From positions 164,310-228,309 of the forward strand of contig NZ_JAENBO010000003.1 in NCBI RefSeq assembly GCF_016481305.1: a DNA stretch of 64,000 nucleotides. Direction: 5' to 3'. Each line of letters starts with the position of its first letter. Position 1 is the first letter of the stretch. This DNA comes from Streptococcus pacificus (GTDB lineage Bacteria > Bacillota > Bacilli > Lactobacillales > Streptococcaceae). The translations under genes were made by a program, and so were the position numbers. The notes beneath the pieces are model-generated. The model did not search any database. It was not told the DNA's origin and saw nothing but the letters and a program-made list of their open reading frames with translations. This document shows positions 45,355 through 57,038 of this stretch, piece by piece.

Positions 45355-45849
45355 TTAAGTTTTTTGAGGATTCTCCCAAAACATTTTGTGCCATATTTCG
45401 CCACCTAACTGTGATTGTGAAATGCCTTTAAATTTAAAATCATTCATTTCATAGTAAGGGATCACTTCTTCTTTACAAGTAAGTAAAATACCCTCTCGCT
45501 GGTTTTTAACAACGATATCTTTAAAAGAAGCTAATAGCAAGGTCCCAATGCCTTGTTTTTGATAGTCTTTTGCGATAGAAAGACTGGTTATTGCTTGAAT
45601 ACCACCAGAGTTTGGATTAGAAGAAACAGCTTGAAATAAATCATCTGATAGATCCATCTTATCAATCACAGGACCTTCAATATAACCTACAAGTTTGCCA
45701 GCCATTTCAGCAATTAAAAAGCTATCTGGTATTAATTGAACCCTCTCTCTAATCACTTCTTTAGAAGCGGCAATGGCTTCACCAAAATTATCAACTTCAA
45801 TTTGAAAAATAGCATCTAAATCAGTCATTTCAACTTTTCTGATAAACAT
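45355..45849 (-). CDS. GNAT-family N-acetyltransferase
   Basis: 164 residues. The acetyl-CoA binding pattern is SIAKDYQKQGIGTLLLASF. The substrate is unknown. Placed between murC and mltG, as in other streptococci. Confidence 0.9.
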   Translation of the reverse strand: MFIRKVEMTDLDAIFQIEVDNFGEAIAASKEVIRERVQLIPDSFLIAEMAGKLVGYIEGPVIDKMDLSDDLFQAVSSNPNSGGIQAITSLSIAKDYQKQGIGTLLLASFKDIVVKNQREGILLTCKEEVIPYYEMNDFKFKGISQSQLGGEIWHKMFWENPQKT

Positions 45850-45897
45850 TTTTACTCCTTCTAAAAAAAGTTTTTACTTTCGTAAAAACTTTACCTT

Positions 45898-47229
45898 TTA
45901 CTGATTGGTATGAGTTAGAGAAGACAACAACTGTTCAAAAGAGTATTCATATAATTGGATATCACCTGCACCCATGAAAACAAAGACAGCATCTTCATGA
46001 TCTAATAATGGCGAAACATTTTCAACCGTAATGACTTTTGCACCTTTTTCAATTTTATTAGCTAAATCTTCCACTTTAACCTTGCCATTATCAGTTTCTC
46101 TGGCTGAACCATAGATTTGAGCTAAATACACACTGTCAGCTTCGTTTAAAGACTCAGCAAACTCATCTAACAAGGCAATAGTTCTTGTAAATGTGTGCGG
46201 TTGGAAAACAGCAACTATCTCTCTTTGAGGGTATTTTTGTCTAGCGGCATCAATAGTGGCCCGAATTTCAGTAGGGTGATGCGCAAAATCATCAATAACA
46301 ACAACGTCATTAATCATTTTTTCGGTAAATCGTCTTTTAACACCTGTAAATGTTTTAAGGTATTGATTGACAAGTAGCATATCAAAACCTGCAACATATA
46401 AATTAGCAATTACTGCTGTAGCATTTAAAATATTGTGTAACCCAAAAGCAGGTAAATAAAAACTTCCTAATTCTTTATTATGATAGCGGACTTTAAAATG
46501 AGAACCATTTGTTTCACGCGTTATATCATAAGCAATAAAGTCATCATTTTCTTCAAATCCATAGTAGTAGATAGGAGCTGATGCAGTGATTTTTCTTAAA
46601 TAACTATCCTCCCCATAAAGAAAGAGACCTTTTTTAACTTGCTTAGCATAATCATTAAAAGCATTAAAGACATCATCAATACTGGTAAAATAATCTGGGT
46701 GGTCAAAATCAATATTGGTGATGATAGAATATTCTGGATGGTATGGTTTGAAATGACGTTCATATTCATCAGACTCAAATACAAAATACTGACTATCTTG
46801 TGATCCCCTACCAGTGCCATCACCAATCAAATAACTGGTATCAGTAATATTTTTAAGCACATGAGACAACAAACCAGTAGTTGAGGTTTTTCCATGTGCA
46901 CCAGCGACTCCTAAACTAGCAAACTGGTTCATAAAGTCACCAAGAAACTCATGGTAACGTTTAAACGAGTAACCTTCTTTAACAGCTTTTGCTATTTCAA
47001 CATTATTATGTTCATGAAAGGCATTTCCTGCAATAATTTCAACATCAGCAGTAATATTATTTTCATCAAAAGGAAAGATAGTAATTCCTGCTTGTTCCAA
47101 ACCTCTCTGCGTGAAATAATACTTTTCAACATCACTCCCTTGAACGTTTTTCCCCATTTGGTGAAGCATTAGGGCTAAAGCACTCATTCCAGAACCCTTA
47201 ATGCCAATAAAATGATATGTCTTAGACAT
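45898..47229 (-). CDS. murC: UDP-N-acetylmuramate-L-alanine ligase
   Basis: 443 residues from [20 protein letters not shown], with AGAGGAG before the ATG; a frame nine codons longer is rejected. It has a Mur ligase N-domain, a central ATPase with [12 protein letters not shown], and [18 protein letters not shown] in the C-domain. It adds L-alanine in peptidoglycan precursor synthesis. Confidence 0.97.
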   Translation of the reverse strand: MSKTYHFIGIKGSGMSALALMLHQMGKNVQGSDVEKYYFTQRGLEQAGITIFPFDENNITADVEIIAGNAFHEHNNVEIAKAVKEGYSFKRYHEFLGDFMNQFASLGVAGAHGKTSTTGLLSHVLKNITDTSYLIGDGTGRGSQDSQYFVFESDEYERHFKPYHPEYSIITNIDFDHPDYFTSIDDVFNAFNDYAKQVKKGLFLYGEDSYLRKITASAPIYYYGFEENDDFIAYDITRETNGSHFKVRYHNKELGSFYLPAFGLHNILNATAVIANLYVAGFDMLLVNQYLKTFTGVKRRFTEKMINDVVVIDDFAHHPTEIRATIDAARQKYPQREIVAVFQPHTFTRTIALLDEFAESLNEADSVYLAQIYGSARETDNGKVKVEDLANKIEKGAKVITVENVSPLLDHEDAVFVFMGAGDIQLYEYSFEQLLSSLTHTNQ

Positions 47230-47239
47230 GTTTTCTCCT

Positions 47240-47833
47240 CTAGTTAATATCTTCAAATCGCGAAAGATTTAGCTCTTGTGCGACTTTTCTCTCTTTATGT
47301 TGTATCATTTCTTTTTTATTATAAATTTGACTTTTCTTTAAAAAATCATAACTATTTTTTTTCTTTTTGTTAACAATGACTTCGTCATTTTGAGCATTAT
47401 TAAGCGCAATATCAGCTAGGATATAGTCGTCTTGATGTAATTTGCTTGCAATTCTATGAAGTTCACTATTATGTTTTGGAAAAGAAGGTAACACCTTTTT
47501 AGGAAAGATTGATTTTGTTGAATGAGTCAATTCTTTTGAAAGATAAGCTTGACGTTTTCTTTTTATATCTTGTCTTGCTTCTTCTCTTGCAATTGCTGCA
47601 TAAGACTTCCCTTCGTTATGTACTTCTACACGGTCAGGAGCGGTTTTATCAACATCAGGAATCTCGGAAACAAAACGATAATCACTAGTGATATCATCAA
47701 AATTCTTATCCACATAATGACCTTTGATATTGGTGATTAAATCTTCATTATCATATAATCTCATGGTTTTTGGTGCTTCAATAATAGCTTCATTATCAGC
47801 GACCAAAGGAAAAACTCTATTCTTCTTATCCAT
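47240..47833 (-). CDS. Conserved streptococcal hypothetical protein beside murC
   Basis: 197 residues, hydrophilic, rich in Lys, Asp and Asn, with no signal peptide or membrane segment. It begins [20 protein letters not shown]. No domain recognised. It is ten nt upstream of murC and follows the Snf2 gene, a fixed order in streptococci. Role unknown. Confidence 0.8.
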   Translation of the reverse strand: MDKKNRVFPLVADNEAIIEAPKTMRLYDNEDLITNIKGHYVDKNFDDITSDYRFVSEIPDVDKTAPDRVEVHNEGKSYAAIAREEARQDIKRKRQAYLSKELTHSTKSIFPKKVLPSFPKHNSELHRIASKLHQDDYILADIALNNAQNDEVIVNKKKKNSYDFLKKSQIYNKKEMIQHKERKVAQELNLSRFEDIN

Positions 47834-47893
47834 ATGCGCAATCCTTTCCGTAACATTCCCATTATAAACTAAAATAGTTCTTTTTTCAAAACT

Positions 47894-50800
47894 TTATTGC
47901 AATTGCTTAATTTTCTCGTTTTCATCATCAATTCCCAATATTTCTTTGATATCTTCCACACTCATGCTAGACCTAGTTTCGTTACCGTCTAAAACAGTTG
48001 TCACCAAATGTTTCTTACTATCTTGAAGCGACAAGATTTTTTCTTCAATCGTTCCTTTGGTAATCAGTCGATAAACCTCAACCTTTTCTTTTTGACCAAT
48101 TCGGTGAGCACGACTAATGGCTTGCATTTCAACAGCTGGGTTCCACCATAGATCAATCAAAATAACAGTATCAGCACCAGTTAGGTTTAAACCGACCCCT
48201 CCAGCCTTTAATGAAATTAAAAAGCTATCCTTACTGCCTTTGTTGAAGGCTCTTGTCATTTCTTGTCTCTCGTGAGCAGGTGTTGAGCCAGTTATTTTAT
48301 AATTGCTTAGACCAAGTGTAACCAATTCTTTCTCGACAATATCAAGCATTCCTCTGAATTGAGAAAAAATAAGGGTTCTATGACCATTTTCTTTAATTTG
48401 CAAGAGAAGCTCTCTGAGGCTTTCTATCTTACCACTAGGACCACTATAGTCCATAAACAATTGTGGGGTGTCACAAATTTGACGTAGTCTAGTAATGCCA
48501 GATAGAATCTCAATTTTTCGACGATTGATATCTCTATCATCGGCACCTTTTAAATGATTTTTCATACTTTCAAGCTGAGCCAGATAAATCGCTTTTTGAC
48601 TATCAGCCAATTCATTAGAATAAGTCATCTCAATTAAGTCAGGTAATTCTGGTAAAACATCTTCTTTTTTCCGACGCATGATAAACGGCTTAATATATCT
48701 TGAGACCTCATCAGGTGTCAGTTTTAAAAATTGTTTCTTATTCGGTAGCAAACCAGGTAAAACAATCTGAAAAATAGACCAAATTTCTAATAATTTATTT
48801 TCAATTGGCGTTCCAGATAAGGCAAAACAATTGCCAACATTAAAATGTCTTAATTTTTGAGCAATTTTGGTTTGCGTATTTTTAATCATTTGCGCCTCAT
48901 CTAAAATGAGATAATCATAATGTTGTGATTGATACTCTTCAAAATCTTGTCGAAAAGAATGATAGCTGGTGATTAAAATTTGATGATTATCGTTAATCAG
49001 TTGACTTCTATAGTCTTTAAGCCCATAAGCTACACCAACATCTAAGTCTGGAGCAAATTTTTCAAACTCATCCTTCCAGTTATAAATTAAACCAGACGGA
49101 GACAAAATAAGGACTTTAGATGATTTGCTTAATTGATTTTTAAGAAAAGCAATTGTTTGAATCGTTTTCCCAAGCCCCATATCATCAGCCAAAACACCAC
49201 CAAATCCATAAGAATCTAGCATACTCATCCATTTGACTCCGGTCAATTGATAGGTTCTTAGACTTGTTTTAATATCAGGTTTTTTAATCTCAAATTGTTC
49301 AGGAAATCTAAGGTTTCTAGATAGGTCTTCAAATGCCTTAGAAAAACTGACTGTCTTACTATTTTTAAAGAGATCTGACAAATGAAAAGCAGCTAGTTTG
49401 TTAAGTTGAAAATGACCATCTAGGCTTTCTTTAGCTCGCAATTGTTTGAGAACTTGACTAACTTTTTGTGTGTCATCATCAAATAAAATTAATTGGCCTG
49501 ACTGACTAATGATATAATCTTCTTTATTTACCAATGCCTCTAAAGCCTTTTTTATATCTCCTTTAGCAATGGTCGAAAAGTCAAACGAGATATCAAGTAA
49601 GTTTCCAGTTGTATGAATGGTTACTGATGGTTTTTCCACTTGTTTTAATTGAGATAGACGTTCCGATAACCGAACGGTTCCGATTGCTTCAAACCGCTTT
49701 AAAGTTCCCTCAAAAAAGGCATAGAGTTCCTCTTTTTCAAGAGATTTTCTTTGAGATGAAAAACCAACGGTAAAGTCTTCTGATCTTAGTAATTTAATGA
49801 CTTTTTCTTCTTTTTTAAAGTGACTGGTAAAAGGAAGATTATTTAATTCTTCTTGACTACTGATCTTAAGATTACCATAATCAAAGGTCATGTTTAATAA
49901 AACATCATTATGTAACGAAAGATCAAAATCAAAGTAGACATCAAAATCTTTAATGGCAAAACTTTTAGGAGCATCAACGTCTCCTATTTCTTTAAATTCT
50001 AAGAGACTAGCTGCTAATTTTGCTTGTTCGGAGATGTCAAAATGAATATGTTTACTCAAATCATTTTCGATGGGTAAATTTTTGATGGCTAAAAAGAGTT
50101 TTCTTTGCTTGTTGTCCAAGTGATAAAAAACACCTTGATAAAAAATATAACGACTATCAAAAAAAGCTTGACTATTTTTTTCTGTCACAATGAGTTCAAT
50201 CGTCTGACGATGAACAATCACCTTAAAGTGAAAGAGATGATCTTGTGACGATAATTCTCTAAAGATAAGCGTCTGAAATTTTTGATGAGCCATCTCAAAA
50301 GAAAAATGAGTCAGTTGCGTTAATAAAGACACACCTTCCTCAAAAAAACCAGCCGGAAAGCTTAAATGTCTGCCTTGATTTGGAAGCAAATAGGACAAGT
50401 CAACACGTTCTTTATGAGGAATAAGACGCCACAAAAATTGGATTAACTCTTGGCTGTTAGCATCAAATTGTGATAAGTGCAAAGGTTCAAAATAGTTTTT
50501 TCCAATTTGAAAGTAACTTTCTTTTCTAATAGTCATCAAAAAAGCTTTGATATCACGAATGACATAGCTTTTTTCATCAGGAAGACGGTTAATTTTTAAC
50601 GTCCACCAAAAATCTGATGAATAAGGACTTTTCATCCCTTCTGCAAAAAGACGATACTTAAGTTCATCATCTTCGTCAAATGATAAATTATCTAAAAATA
50701 GACTACCAAAAGAGGTCGATACTGGTACAGTCGGCTCTTCTGTATGAATCGATTCTGATAAGACTTTTCCTTTTTTATCATTTTTCAAAAAGTATTCAAT

Positions 50801-51004
50801 AGCAGCAAGGTGCTGGCAATAATTTTTTTGAGCAAATAATTGACAAGAACACTTTATCATGGCTTCGTCATAAGAAAAAACAATAGTTTCATCTTCTATC
50901 CTAGCAGTTATTGCCTTGTCTGTATTCTCTAAAATGGTAAGTGCTCCTTGTTCATACAATGAAACACCTTCTGTTCTTATTCGACTTGGAATCAATCTTC
51001 CCAT
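47894..51004 (-). CDS. Snf2-family DEAD/DEAH ATPase with SWIM zinc finger
   Basis: 1036 residues. A SWIM-type finger is near 52-66 (CSCQLFAQKNYCQH). The helicase part has GVLADDMGLGKTIQTIAFL near 606, YDYLILDEAQMIKN, SGTPIENKL and, in the second lobe, LIFSQFRGMLD and QAISRAHRIGQKEKVEVYRL. It is a bacterial RapA/Snf2 relative that moves on duplex DNA. Exact role unknown. Confidence 0.93.
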   Translation of the reverse strand: MGRLIPSRIRTEGVSLYEQGALTILENTDKAITARIEDETIVFSYDEAMIKCSCQLFAQKNYCQHLAAIEYFLKNDKKGKVLSESIHTEEPTVPVSTSFGSLFLDNLSFDEDDELKYRLFAEGMKSPYSSDFWWTLKINRLPDEKSYVIRDIKAFLMTIRKESYFQIGKNYFEPLHLSQFDANSQELIQFLWRLIPHKERVDLSYLLPNQGRHLSFPAGFFEEGVSLLTQLTHFSFEMAHQKFQTLIFRELSSQDHLFHFKVIVHRQTIELIVTEKNSQAFFDSRYIFYQGVFYHLDNKQRKLFLAIKNLPIENDLSKHIHFDISEQAKLAASLLEFKEIGDVDAPKSFAIKDFDVYFDFDLSLHNDVLLNMTFDYGNLKISSQEELNNLPFTSHFKKEEKVIKLLRSEDFTVGFSSQRKSLEKEELYAFFEGTLKRFEAIGTVRLSERLSQLKQVEKPSVTIHTTGNLLDISFDFSTIAKGDIKKALEALVNKEDYIISQSGQLILFDDDTQKVSQVLKQLRAKESLDGHFQLNKLAAFHLSDLFKNSKTVSFSKAFEDLSRNLRFPEQFEIKKPDIKTSLRTYQLTGVKWMSMLDSYGFGGVLADDMGLGKTIQTIAFLKNQLSKSSKVLILSPSGLIYNWKDEFEKFAPDLDVGVAYGLKDYRSQLINDNHQILITSYHSFRQDFEEYQSQHYDYLILDEAQMIKNTQTKIAQKLRHFNVGNCFALSGTPIENKLLEIWSIFQIVLPGLLPNKKQFLKLTPDEVSRYIKPFIMRRKKEDVLPELPDLIEMTYSNELADSQKAIYLAQLESMKNHLKGADDRDINRRKIEILSGITRLRQICDTPQLFMDYSGPSGKIESLRELLLQIKENGHRTLIFSQFRGMLDIVEKELVTLGLSNYKITGSTPAHERQEMTRAFNKGSKDSFLISLKAGGVGLNLTGADTVILIDLWWNPAVEMQAISRAHRIGQKEKVEVYRLITKGTIEEKILSLQDSKKHLVTTVLDGNETRSSMSVEDIKEILGIDDENEKIKQLQ

Positions 51005-51069
51005 ACTTATCCACCTTTTTCCTTATCCCTTTATTTTACCACATCTCTGTTATTATTTCTTAAATAAAA

Positions 51070-51100
51070 GAAAAAGAAAAAACCTCATTAAATGAGATTT
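51070..51100 (-). terminator. Weak terminator at the end of the acc/fab operon
   Basis: A short stem CTCAT/ATGAG (51084-51088 with 51092-51096) followed on the minus strand by a long T-rich tract. Confidence 0.5.
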
Positions 51101-51870
51101 TAATACTGTCTAAACCGTTGGTAACGATTTTCAATTAGTTCTAAACTATCTTTTTGTCGCAAGTCATTTAAACTTTCAACTAAAGATTTTTTAATCATAG
51201 CAATAATTTCACTTGAAAAATAACCATGCTCAGGAATAATTTTGTCAATGACACCCATATTTAAAAGCTCTCCAGCACTGATTTTCATCAATTCTGCCGC
51301 TTCAATTGATCTGGTGCCATCTTTCCAAAGAATAGAGGCGAAACCTTCAGGACTTAAAACTGCATAAAAAGTATTTTCTAGCATCCATACCTTATCAGCA
51401 ACAGCTAAAGCTAAAGCCCCTCCTGAGCCTCCTTCACCAATAATAATGGCGATAATGGGAACCTTTAAATCACTCATTTCATAAAGATTGCGAGCGATGG
51501 CTTCACCTTGTCCACGCTCTTCTGCGCCAACACCTGGGTAGGCACCAGCGGTATTAATAAAAGTGACAATTGGTCGGTTAAACTTTTCAGCCTGTTTCAT
51601 CAATCTTAATGCCTTACGATAACCTTCTGGATGAGGCTGTCCAAAATTACGATTTAAATTATCTTGTAAATTTTTTCCTTTTTGGATCCCAATAACCGTG
51701 ACAGCTAAATCATTCAATCTAGCAATGCCACCAACAATTGATTTATCGTCAGCAAAATGACGATCACCATGTAGTTCGATAAAATCCTCAAAAATGACAT
51801 TGATGTAATCTAAAGTCGTCATTCTTGCTTGATCTCTAGCTTCTTTTAAAATTCTTTTAATACTACTCAT
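51100..51870 (-). CDS. accA: Acetyl-CoA carboxylase carboxyltransferase subunit alpha
   Basis: 256 residues, the short form usual in streptococci. Carboxyltransferase signatures are [31 protein letters not shown] and [13 protein letters not shown]. With AccD it moves the carboxyl group from biotin to acetyl-CoA. Last gene of the operon; overlaps accD by four bases. Confidence 0.97.
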   Translation of the reverse strand: MSSIKRILKEARDQARMTTLDYINVIFEDFIELHGDRHFADDKSIVGGIARLNDLAVTVIGIQKGKNLQDNLNRNFGQPHPEGYRKALRLMKQAEKFNRPIVTFINTAGAYPGVGAEERGQGEAIARNLYEMSDLKVPIIAIIIGEGGSGGALALAVADKVWMLENTFYAVLSPEGFASILWKDGTRSIEAAELMKISAGELLNMGVIDKIIPEHGYFSSEIIAMIKKSLVESLNDLRQKDSLELIENRYQRFRQY

Positions 51871-52733
51871 GCTAGCCCTCCATGAAACATGATTAATTTA
51901 GCAATCACTTCACGAAGATCTGTTCGCTTAACAATAGAGTCAATAAAACCATGTTCTAATAAAAATTCAGCTTTTTGAAAATCATCTGGTAAGGTTTCTC
52001 TTACAGTAGACTCAATCACACGCCTTCCAGCAAAGCCTACTAGGGCTTGAGGCTCTGCGATAATAATATCGCCTTGCATGGCAAAACTAGCTGTCACACC
52101 GCCTGTGGTTGGGTCTGTCAAAACCGTTAGATAGAATAAACCAGCATTTGAATGACGTTTAACAGCACCAGAAACCTTAGCCATTTGCATAAGGCTCATA
52201 ATACCTTCTTGCATTCTTGCACCACCTGATGCCGTAAAGACAACAACAGGCAGTTGCTCTTTGGTGGCATATTCAAAAAGTCTTGTCATTTTTTCACCCA
52301 CAATTGTTCCCATACTAGCCATGATAAAATGAGAGTCCATGATTGCAAGAGCAACTTTTTGAGATTTGATGCTTGCTGTCCCAGTTAGAACAGCTTCATC
52401 TAACGTTGTTTCTGCTTTAACCTTTTCGAGTTTTTCTTTATACTGAGGAAATTTTAAAGGATCTTTTGTTTCAAGTCCTGAAAACATCTCTTCAAAACTA
52501 GCGTCATCTACGATTAAATGAAGACGTTCCTTGGCTGAAATACGAAAGTTATAAGAACAACGCGGACAAATTTTAGCCAATCCTAGATCTTTTTGATAAA
52601 TCATGTGTTTACATGACGGACATTTGGCAAAAAGATCGTCTGGAACCTCTGGCATCTCATGTTGCTTTGTTTGTCTTGATGAACGATTAGGGTTTATTCT
52701 TATGTATTTATCTTTTCTTTCAAATAATGCCAC
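51867..52733 (-). CDS. accD: Acetyl-CoA carboxylase carboxyltransferase subunit beta
   Basis: 288 residues. An N-terminal four-cysteine zinc finger ([22 protein letters not shown] is split as CPSC and CPRC near 38-59) precedes the carboxyltransferase fold with [18 protein letters not shown] and [12 protein letters not shown]. Confidence 0.97.
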   Translation of the reverse strand: MALFERKDKYIRINPNRSSRQTKQHEMPEVPDDLFAKCPSCKHMIYQKDLGLAKICPRCSYNFRISAKERLHLIVDDASFEEMFSGLETKDPLKFPQYKEKLEKVKAETTLDEAVLTGTASIKSQKVALAIMDSHFIMASMGTIVGEKMTRLFEYATKEQLPVVVFTASGGARMQEGIMSLMQMAKVSGAVKRHSNAGLFYLTVLTDPTTGGVTASFAMQGDIIIAEPQALVGFAGRRVIESTVRETLPDDFQKAEFLLEHGFIDSIVKRTDLREVIAKLIMFHGGLA

Positions 52734-52741
52734 AAAAATTT

Positions 52742-54112
52742 CTATTCCTTATCTTTTTTATAGTTTGGTAAAAATGTTTCCATCAAAAATGACGTGTCAT
52801 AATCACCAGCAATCACATTGGGGTCAGAAATCAAATCAAATTGAAAATCACTATTAGTTTGAATGCCGTCAATTTCAAATTCATACAAGGCTCTTTGCAT
52901 TTTCATTAAAGCATCAAAACGATTCTCACCATGAACAATAATTTTAGCAATCATACTATCATAGTAAGGAGGAATAGTGTAGCCACTATAAACCGCACTA
53001 TCAACGCGTAAGCCAACACCACCGGATGGAAGATGAATATCATTAATCTTTCCAGGACTTGGTGCAAAATTAAATTCTGGGTTTTCAGCATTGATACGAC
53101 ATTCAATCGCATGGCCTTTAATAACAATATCTTCTTGCTGATAAGATAAAGCTTGTCCTGCTGCAATACGAATTTGCTCTTTTACGATATCAACACCAGT
53201 CACAAATTCTGTTACAGGATGCTCTACTTGAATTCTTGTATTCATTTCCATGAAATAAAATTCGCCTGTCTGAGAATCTAGTAGGAATTCAATAGTACCA
53301 GCTCCCTCATAACCAACAGACTTGGCTGCTCTAACAGCCGCATCTCCCATTTTTTGTCTAAGGCCTTCACCAATAGCTATAGAAGGACTTTCCTCTAACA
53401 CTTTTTGATTATGGCGTTGGAGAGAGCACTCTCTTTCTCCTAAATGAATAGTGTTGCCAAAGCTATCAGCCAAAATTTGCACTTCGATATGATGAGCAGG
53501 ATAAACCACTTTTTCCATATACATGGCACCATTACCAAAGGCTGCTAGAGCTTCTTGAGAAGCAGATTCAAAAGCAGGCACTAATTCTTCTTTTGTACTT
53601 ACTTTACGAATCCCTTTGCCTCCACCACCTGCCGATGCTTTTAACATAACAGGGTAGCCAATACGATCTGCTTCATTTAGCGCTTCCTCCGCTGAGAGAA
53701 TTTCTCCCTCAGAACCCGGAATAACTGGGACTCCTGCAGCTATCATTTCTTTTCTAGCATTAATTTTATCACCCATTTTATTCATCACCAAAGCTGACGG
53801 ACCGATAAATGTAATATTCATCTCTTCACACATGGTCACAAATTTAGGGTTTTCACTTAAAAAACCAAATCCTGGATGAATCGCTTGTGCGCCAGTAACA
53901 ATAGCAGCAGACAAAACTGAATTCATATTCAAATAAGAATCTGTAGACTTTGCAGGTCCAATACAAATCGATTCGTCTGCTAGTAAGGTATGAAGAGCTG
54001 TTTTATCTGCTTCAGAATAGACTGCAACTGTTGCTATACCAAGCTCTCTGGCCGCACGAATAATACGTACCGCAATCTCACCTCTATTAGCAATTAATAT
54101 CTTATGAAACAT
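52742..54112 (-). CDS. accC: Biotin carboxylase
   Basis: 456 residues. ATP-grasp enzyme with [44 protein letters not shown] and the N-terminal [21 protein letters not shown]. It carboxylates the biotin on AccB. Confidence 0.98.
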   Translation of the reverse strand: MFHKILIANRGEIAVRIIRAARELGIATVAVYSEADKTALHTLLADESICIGPAKSTDSYLNMNSVLSAAIVTGAQAIHPGFGFLSENPKFVTMCEEMNITFIGPSALVMNKMGDKINARKEMIAAGVPVIPGSEGEILSAEEALNEADRIGYPVMLKASAGGGGKGIRKVSTKEELVPAFESASQEALAAFGNGAMYMEKVVYPAHHIEVQILADSFGNTIHLGERECSLQRHNQKVLEESPSIAIGEGLRQKMGDAAVRAAKSVGYEGAGTIEFLLDSQTGEFYFMEMNTRIQVEHPVTEFVTGVDIVKEQIRIAAGQALSYQQEDIVIKGHAIECRINAENPEFNFAPSPGKINDIHLPSGGVGLRVDSAVYSGYTIPPYYDSMIAKIIVHGENRFDALMKMQRALYEFEIDGIQTNSDFQFDLISDPNVIAGDYDTSFLMETFLPNYKKDKE

Positions 54113-54141
54113 CTCGTCGCCTTCTCCTACATCTTTTATAC

Positions 54142-54564
54142 TTACTGACCCATAGCAAATGTTAAGATACCACTTGCAGCCAATTGACCATTAACTTCTG
54201 CTTTTGCTTCTACAACAGCAATCGATCCTCTTCTTTTAACAAAATTAACCGTCATTACCAGTTGATCTCCAGGGACAACTTGTTTTTTGAATTTCACCTT
54301 GTCCATTCCTGCATAGAAAACTAACTTACCCTTATTTTCTTCTTTTGATAATTCCAAAACACCTGCTGTTTGGGCAAGAGCTTCCATGATTAAAACACCA
54401 GGCATTACTGGATAGTCAGGAAAATGACCATTAAAGAAAGGTTCATTAATAGTCACATTTTTTATCGCGACAATGCTATCTTCAGAGTGAGAAATCACAC
54501 GATCAACTAAAAGCATCGGGTAGCGATGGGGCAATGCCTCTTTTATTTTTAAACTATCGATCAT
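54142..54564 (-). CDS. fabZ: 3-hydroxyacyl-ACP dehydratase FabZ
   Basis: 140 residues, single hot-dog fold. The active-site region [20 protein letters not shown] contains the catalytic His and Glu. Overlaps accB by four bases. Confidence 0.97.
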   Translation of the reverse strand: MIDSLKIKEALPHRYPMLLVDRVISHSEDSIVAIKNVTINEPFFNGHFPDYPVMPGVLIMEALAQTAGVLELSKEENKGKLVFYAGMDKVKFKKQVVPGDQLVMTVNFVKRRGSIAVVEAKAEVNGQLAASGILTFAMGQ

Positions 54565-55037
54565 TTGATACTTACCAATCCTTTACCAAATTCCACTACT
54601 TCTTCATTTGCCACTAAAATATCTGTAATGATACCATCTCTAGGTGCCAAAATTTCATTCATGACCTTCATTGCTTCAATGATAAGAAGCGTTTGACCTT
54701 TTTTAACAGAATCACCAACTCTAACAAATGGATCTTGTGTGGGACTTGGAGATAGATAAGCAACGCCAACAAGTGGGCTCTCAATAAGATCACCCATCTC
54801 TTGTTTTACCGTTTCCTTAGATTGTTCTGCATCCACGATAGGAGCCTCTGAACTAGCATTATCCCAATCACCATCTGGGTTTTCTACCACATCATCTGAT
54901 TGTGAGCCTATTGTTTCTTCGACTTTCCTATCATTTTTACTAAAAACCAATTCATTTTCAGAGGTTTTATAAGAAAATTCTCGTAAACTCGATTGATCAA
55001 ATTGAGTCATTAACTCCTTGATTTCTGAAATGTTCAC
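54561..55037 (-). CDS. accB: Biotin carboxyl carrier protein
   Basis: 158 residues. A flexible acidic linker precedes the C-terminal biotinyl domain, with the acceptor lysine in IEAMKVMNE. AccB carries carboxyl-biotin between AccC and AccAD. It starts four bases after the fabF stop. Confidence 0.97.
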   Translation of the reverse strand: MNISEIKELMTQFDQSSLREFSYKTSENELVFSKNDRKVEETIGSQSDDVVENPDGDWDNASSEAPIVDAEQSKETVKQEMGDLIESPLVGVAYLSPSPTQDPFVRVGDSVKKGQTLLIIEAMKVMNEILAPRDGIITDILVANEEVVEFGKGLVSIK

Positions 55038-55040
55038 TAT

Positions 55041-56273
55041 TTAATCCTCCCAACGTTTAAAAGCAAGAACAGCGTTATGCCCACCAAACCCAAAGGTATT
55101 TGACAAAGCGTAACGAACATCAGCATCCTTTCCTTTTCCGTAAATAACATTTGCTTCAATATCTTCTGATAATTCAGTTGTTCCAGCAGTTTTATGGATA
55201 AAGCCATGGCGAATCGTTTGGATTGTTGCAATCGCTTCAACTCCTCCAGCTGCTCCTAATAAATGACCTGTAAATGATTTGGTACTTGATACAGGTACTT
55301 TTTTCCCCAGAACAGAAACAATGGCCTGACTTTCCCCTTTTTCATTCGCTAAGGTTGAGGTACCATGGGCATTGACATACCCTACTTGATCGGGTGTAAT
55401 ATTAGCTTCATTGATAGCCAAAGTCATTGCCTTAGCTGCCCCTGAACCATCAGGTGTTGGACTAGTCATATGATAGGCATCACATGTATTGCCATAACCA
55501 ACCATCTCAGCTAAAATAGTTGCTCCTCTTTTTTGAGCATGTTCAAGACTTTCTAACACTAAGATCCCTGAACCCTCACCCATAACAAAACCATTTCTGT
55601 CCTTATCAAAAGGAATACTAGAACGTGTTGGGTCTTTTGTCGTTGACAGAGCTGTTAAGCTAGCAAATCCCGCAATCCCAATTTTTGTGATGGAACACTC
55701 AGATCCACCAGCAATGACGACATCCTGATACCCAAACTTAATTTCTCTAAAAGCTTCACCAATAGCATCGTTAGCAGAGGCACAGGCTGTAGTAATCGAT
55801 TTACAAACACCTCTAGCACCAATTCTTAAAGCAATATTTCCTGCTCCCATATTAGAAAGTGTTTTAGGAATAAACATTGGTTGAACACGCTTAGGACCAC
55901 GTTCATGAAGCCTGATAATTTGATCTTCCATTTCTTGAAGACCACCAATCCCACTTGATACAATGACACCCAATCGGTCTTTGTCAACATCATCTAAAGA
56001 AAGATTGGCATTTTGAATCGCTTCTAATGTTGCATAAATAGCATACATTGAAAACATATCCATGCGATTTCTATCTTTTTTGACAAAGTATTTATCAAAC
56101 GGAAAGTTTTTGATTTCACCAGCATTATAAACCGTAAAATCTTGCGTGTCAAATCTTGTAATTGGACCAATTCCAATTTTACCTTCAACCAAACTGTCCC
56201 AAAATTCTTCTGGTGTGTTGCCAATTGGAGATGTTACTCCCATACCTGTGATTACAACGCGATTTTCTTTCAT
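55041..56273 (-). CDS. fabF: 3-oxoacyl-ACP synthase II FabF
   Basis: 410 residues, thiolase fold. Catalytic Cys in ITTACASANDAIGEA, His residues in NAHGTSTLANE and SFTGHLLGAAGG. It carries out the main elongation condensation. Confidence 0.97.
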   Translation of the reverse strand: MKENRVVITGMGVTSPIGNTPEEFWDSLVEGKIGIGPITRFDTQDFTVYNAGEIKNFPFDKYFVKKDRNRMDMFSMYAIYATLEAIQNANLSLDDVDKDRLGVIVSSGIGGLQEMEDQIIRLHERGPKRVQPMFIPKTLSNMGAGNIALRIGARGVCKSITTACASANDAIGEAFREIKFGYQDVVIAGGSECSITKIGIAGFASLTALSTTKDPTRSSIPFDKDRNGFVMGEGSGILVLESLEHAQKRGATILAEMVGYGNTCDAYHMTSPTPDGSGAAKAMTLAINEANITPDQVGYVNAHGTSTLANEKGESQAIVSVLGKKVPVSSTKSFTGHLLGAAGGVEAIATIQTIRHGFIHKTAGTTELSEDIEANVIYGKGKDADVRYALSNTFGFGGHNAVLAFKRWED

Positions 56274-56290
56274 TTTAAGGCCCCTATCTT

Positions 56291-57025
56291 TTAATACATG
56301 GTCATGCCACCATCAATAGCAATGACTTGTCCGGTTAAATAATCTTGTTGTGCTAAAAAGCTAACAAGTTCAGCCACTTCTTTTGTCTTTCCAATTCGCT
56401 TCATTGGAATTTGACCAAGTATATTTTCTCTCATCTTATCAGGAATAGCATCAGTCATATCTGATTCGATAAAGCCAGGAGCTACTGCATTAACAGTAAT
56501 ACCACGCGCTGCCACTTCGCGAGCAACCGACTTAGTAAAACCAATCACACCTGCTTTTGAAGCCGCATAGTTAGCTTGACCGATGTTTCCAGTCAAACCA
56601 ACAACACTAGATATGTTGATGATAGCACCTTCTCTTAATTTTGTCATCGGTTTTAAGACCGATTGTGTCATGTTAAATGTTCCAGTCAGATTAATGGCTA
56701 ATACTTTTTCAAAATCTTCTTGAGTCATTTTTAACATTAACTTGTCATTTGTAATTCCAGCATTATTCACTAAAACATTAACTGGACCAAATTTTTCAGT
56801 TACTTCAGCAATCATGCGTTGACAGTCTTCAAATTTTGACACATCACCAGAAATAGCAATAGCCTTTCCCGGATAAGCATCAAATTGCGATAAAATGTCT
56901 TGCGAAATGTCTCGTCGCCCATTTAAAATAATATTAGCGCCAAGGTTAGCAAATTGATGTGCAATTGCTAAACCAATTCCCCTACTTGAACCTGTAATAA
57001 AAATTGTTTTATTTGTTAAATCCAT
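56291..57025 (-). CDS. fabG: 3-oxoacyl-ACP reductase FabG
   Basis: 244 residues, short-chain dehydrogenase: ITGSSRGIGLAIA for NADPH, NNAG, and catalytic Ser with YAASKAG. Reduces 3-oxoacyl-ACP. Confidence 0.97.
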   Translation of the reverse strand: MDLTNKTIFITGSSRGIGLAIAHQFANLGANIILNGRRDISQDILSQFDAYPGKAIAISGDVSKFEDCQRMIAEVTEKFGPVNVLVNNAGITNDKLMLKMTQEDFEKVLAINLTGTFNMTQSVLKPMTKLREGAIINISSVVGLTGNIGQANYAASKAGVIGFTKSVAREVAARGITVNAVAPGFIESDMTDAIPDKMRENILGQIPMKRIGKTKEVAELVSFLAQQDYLTGQVIAIDGGMTMY

Positions 57026-57038
57026 TTGTCATCCTTTC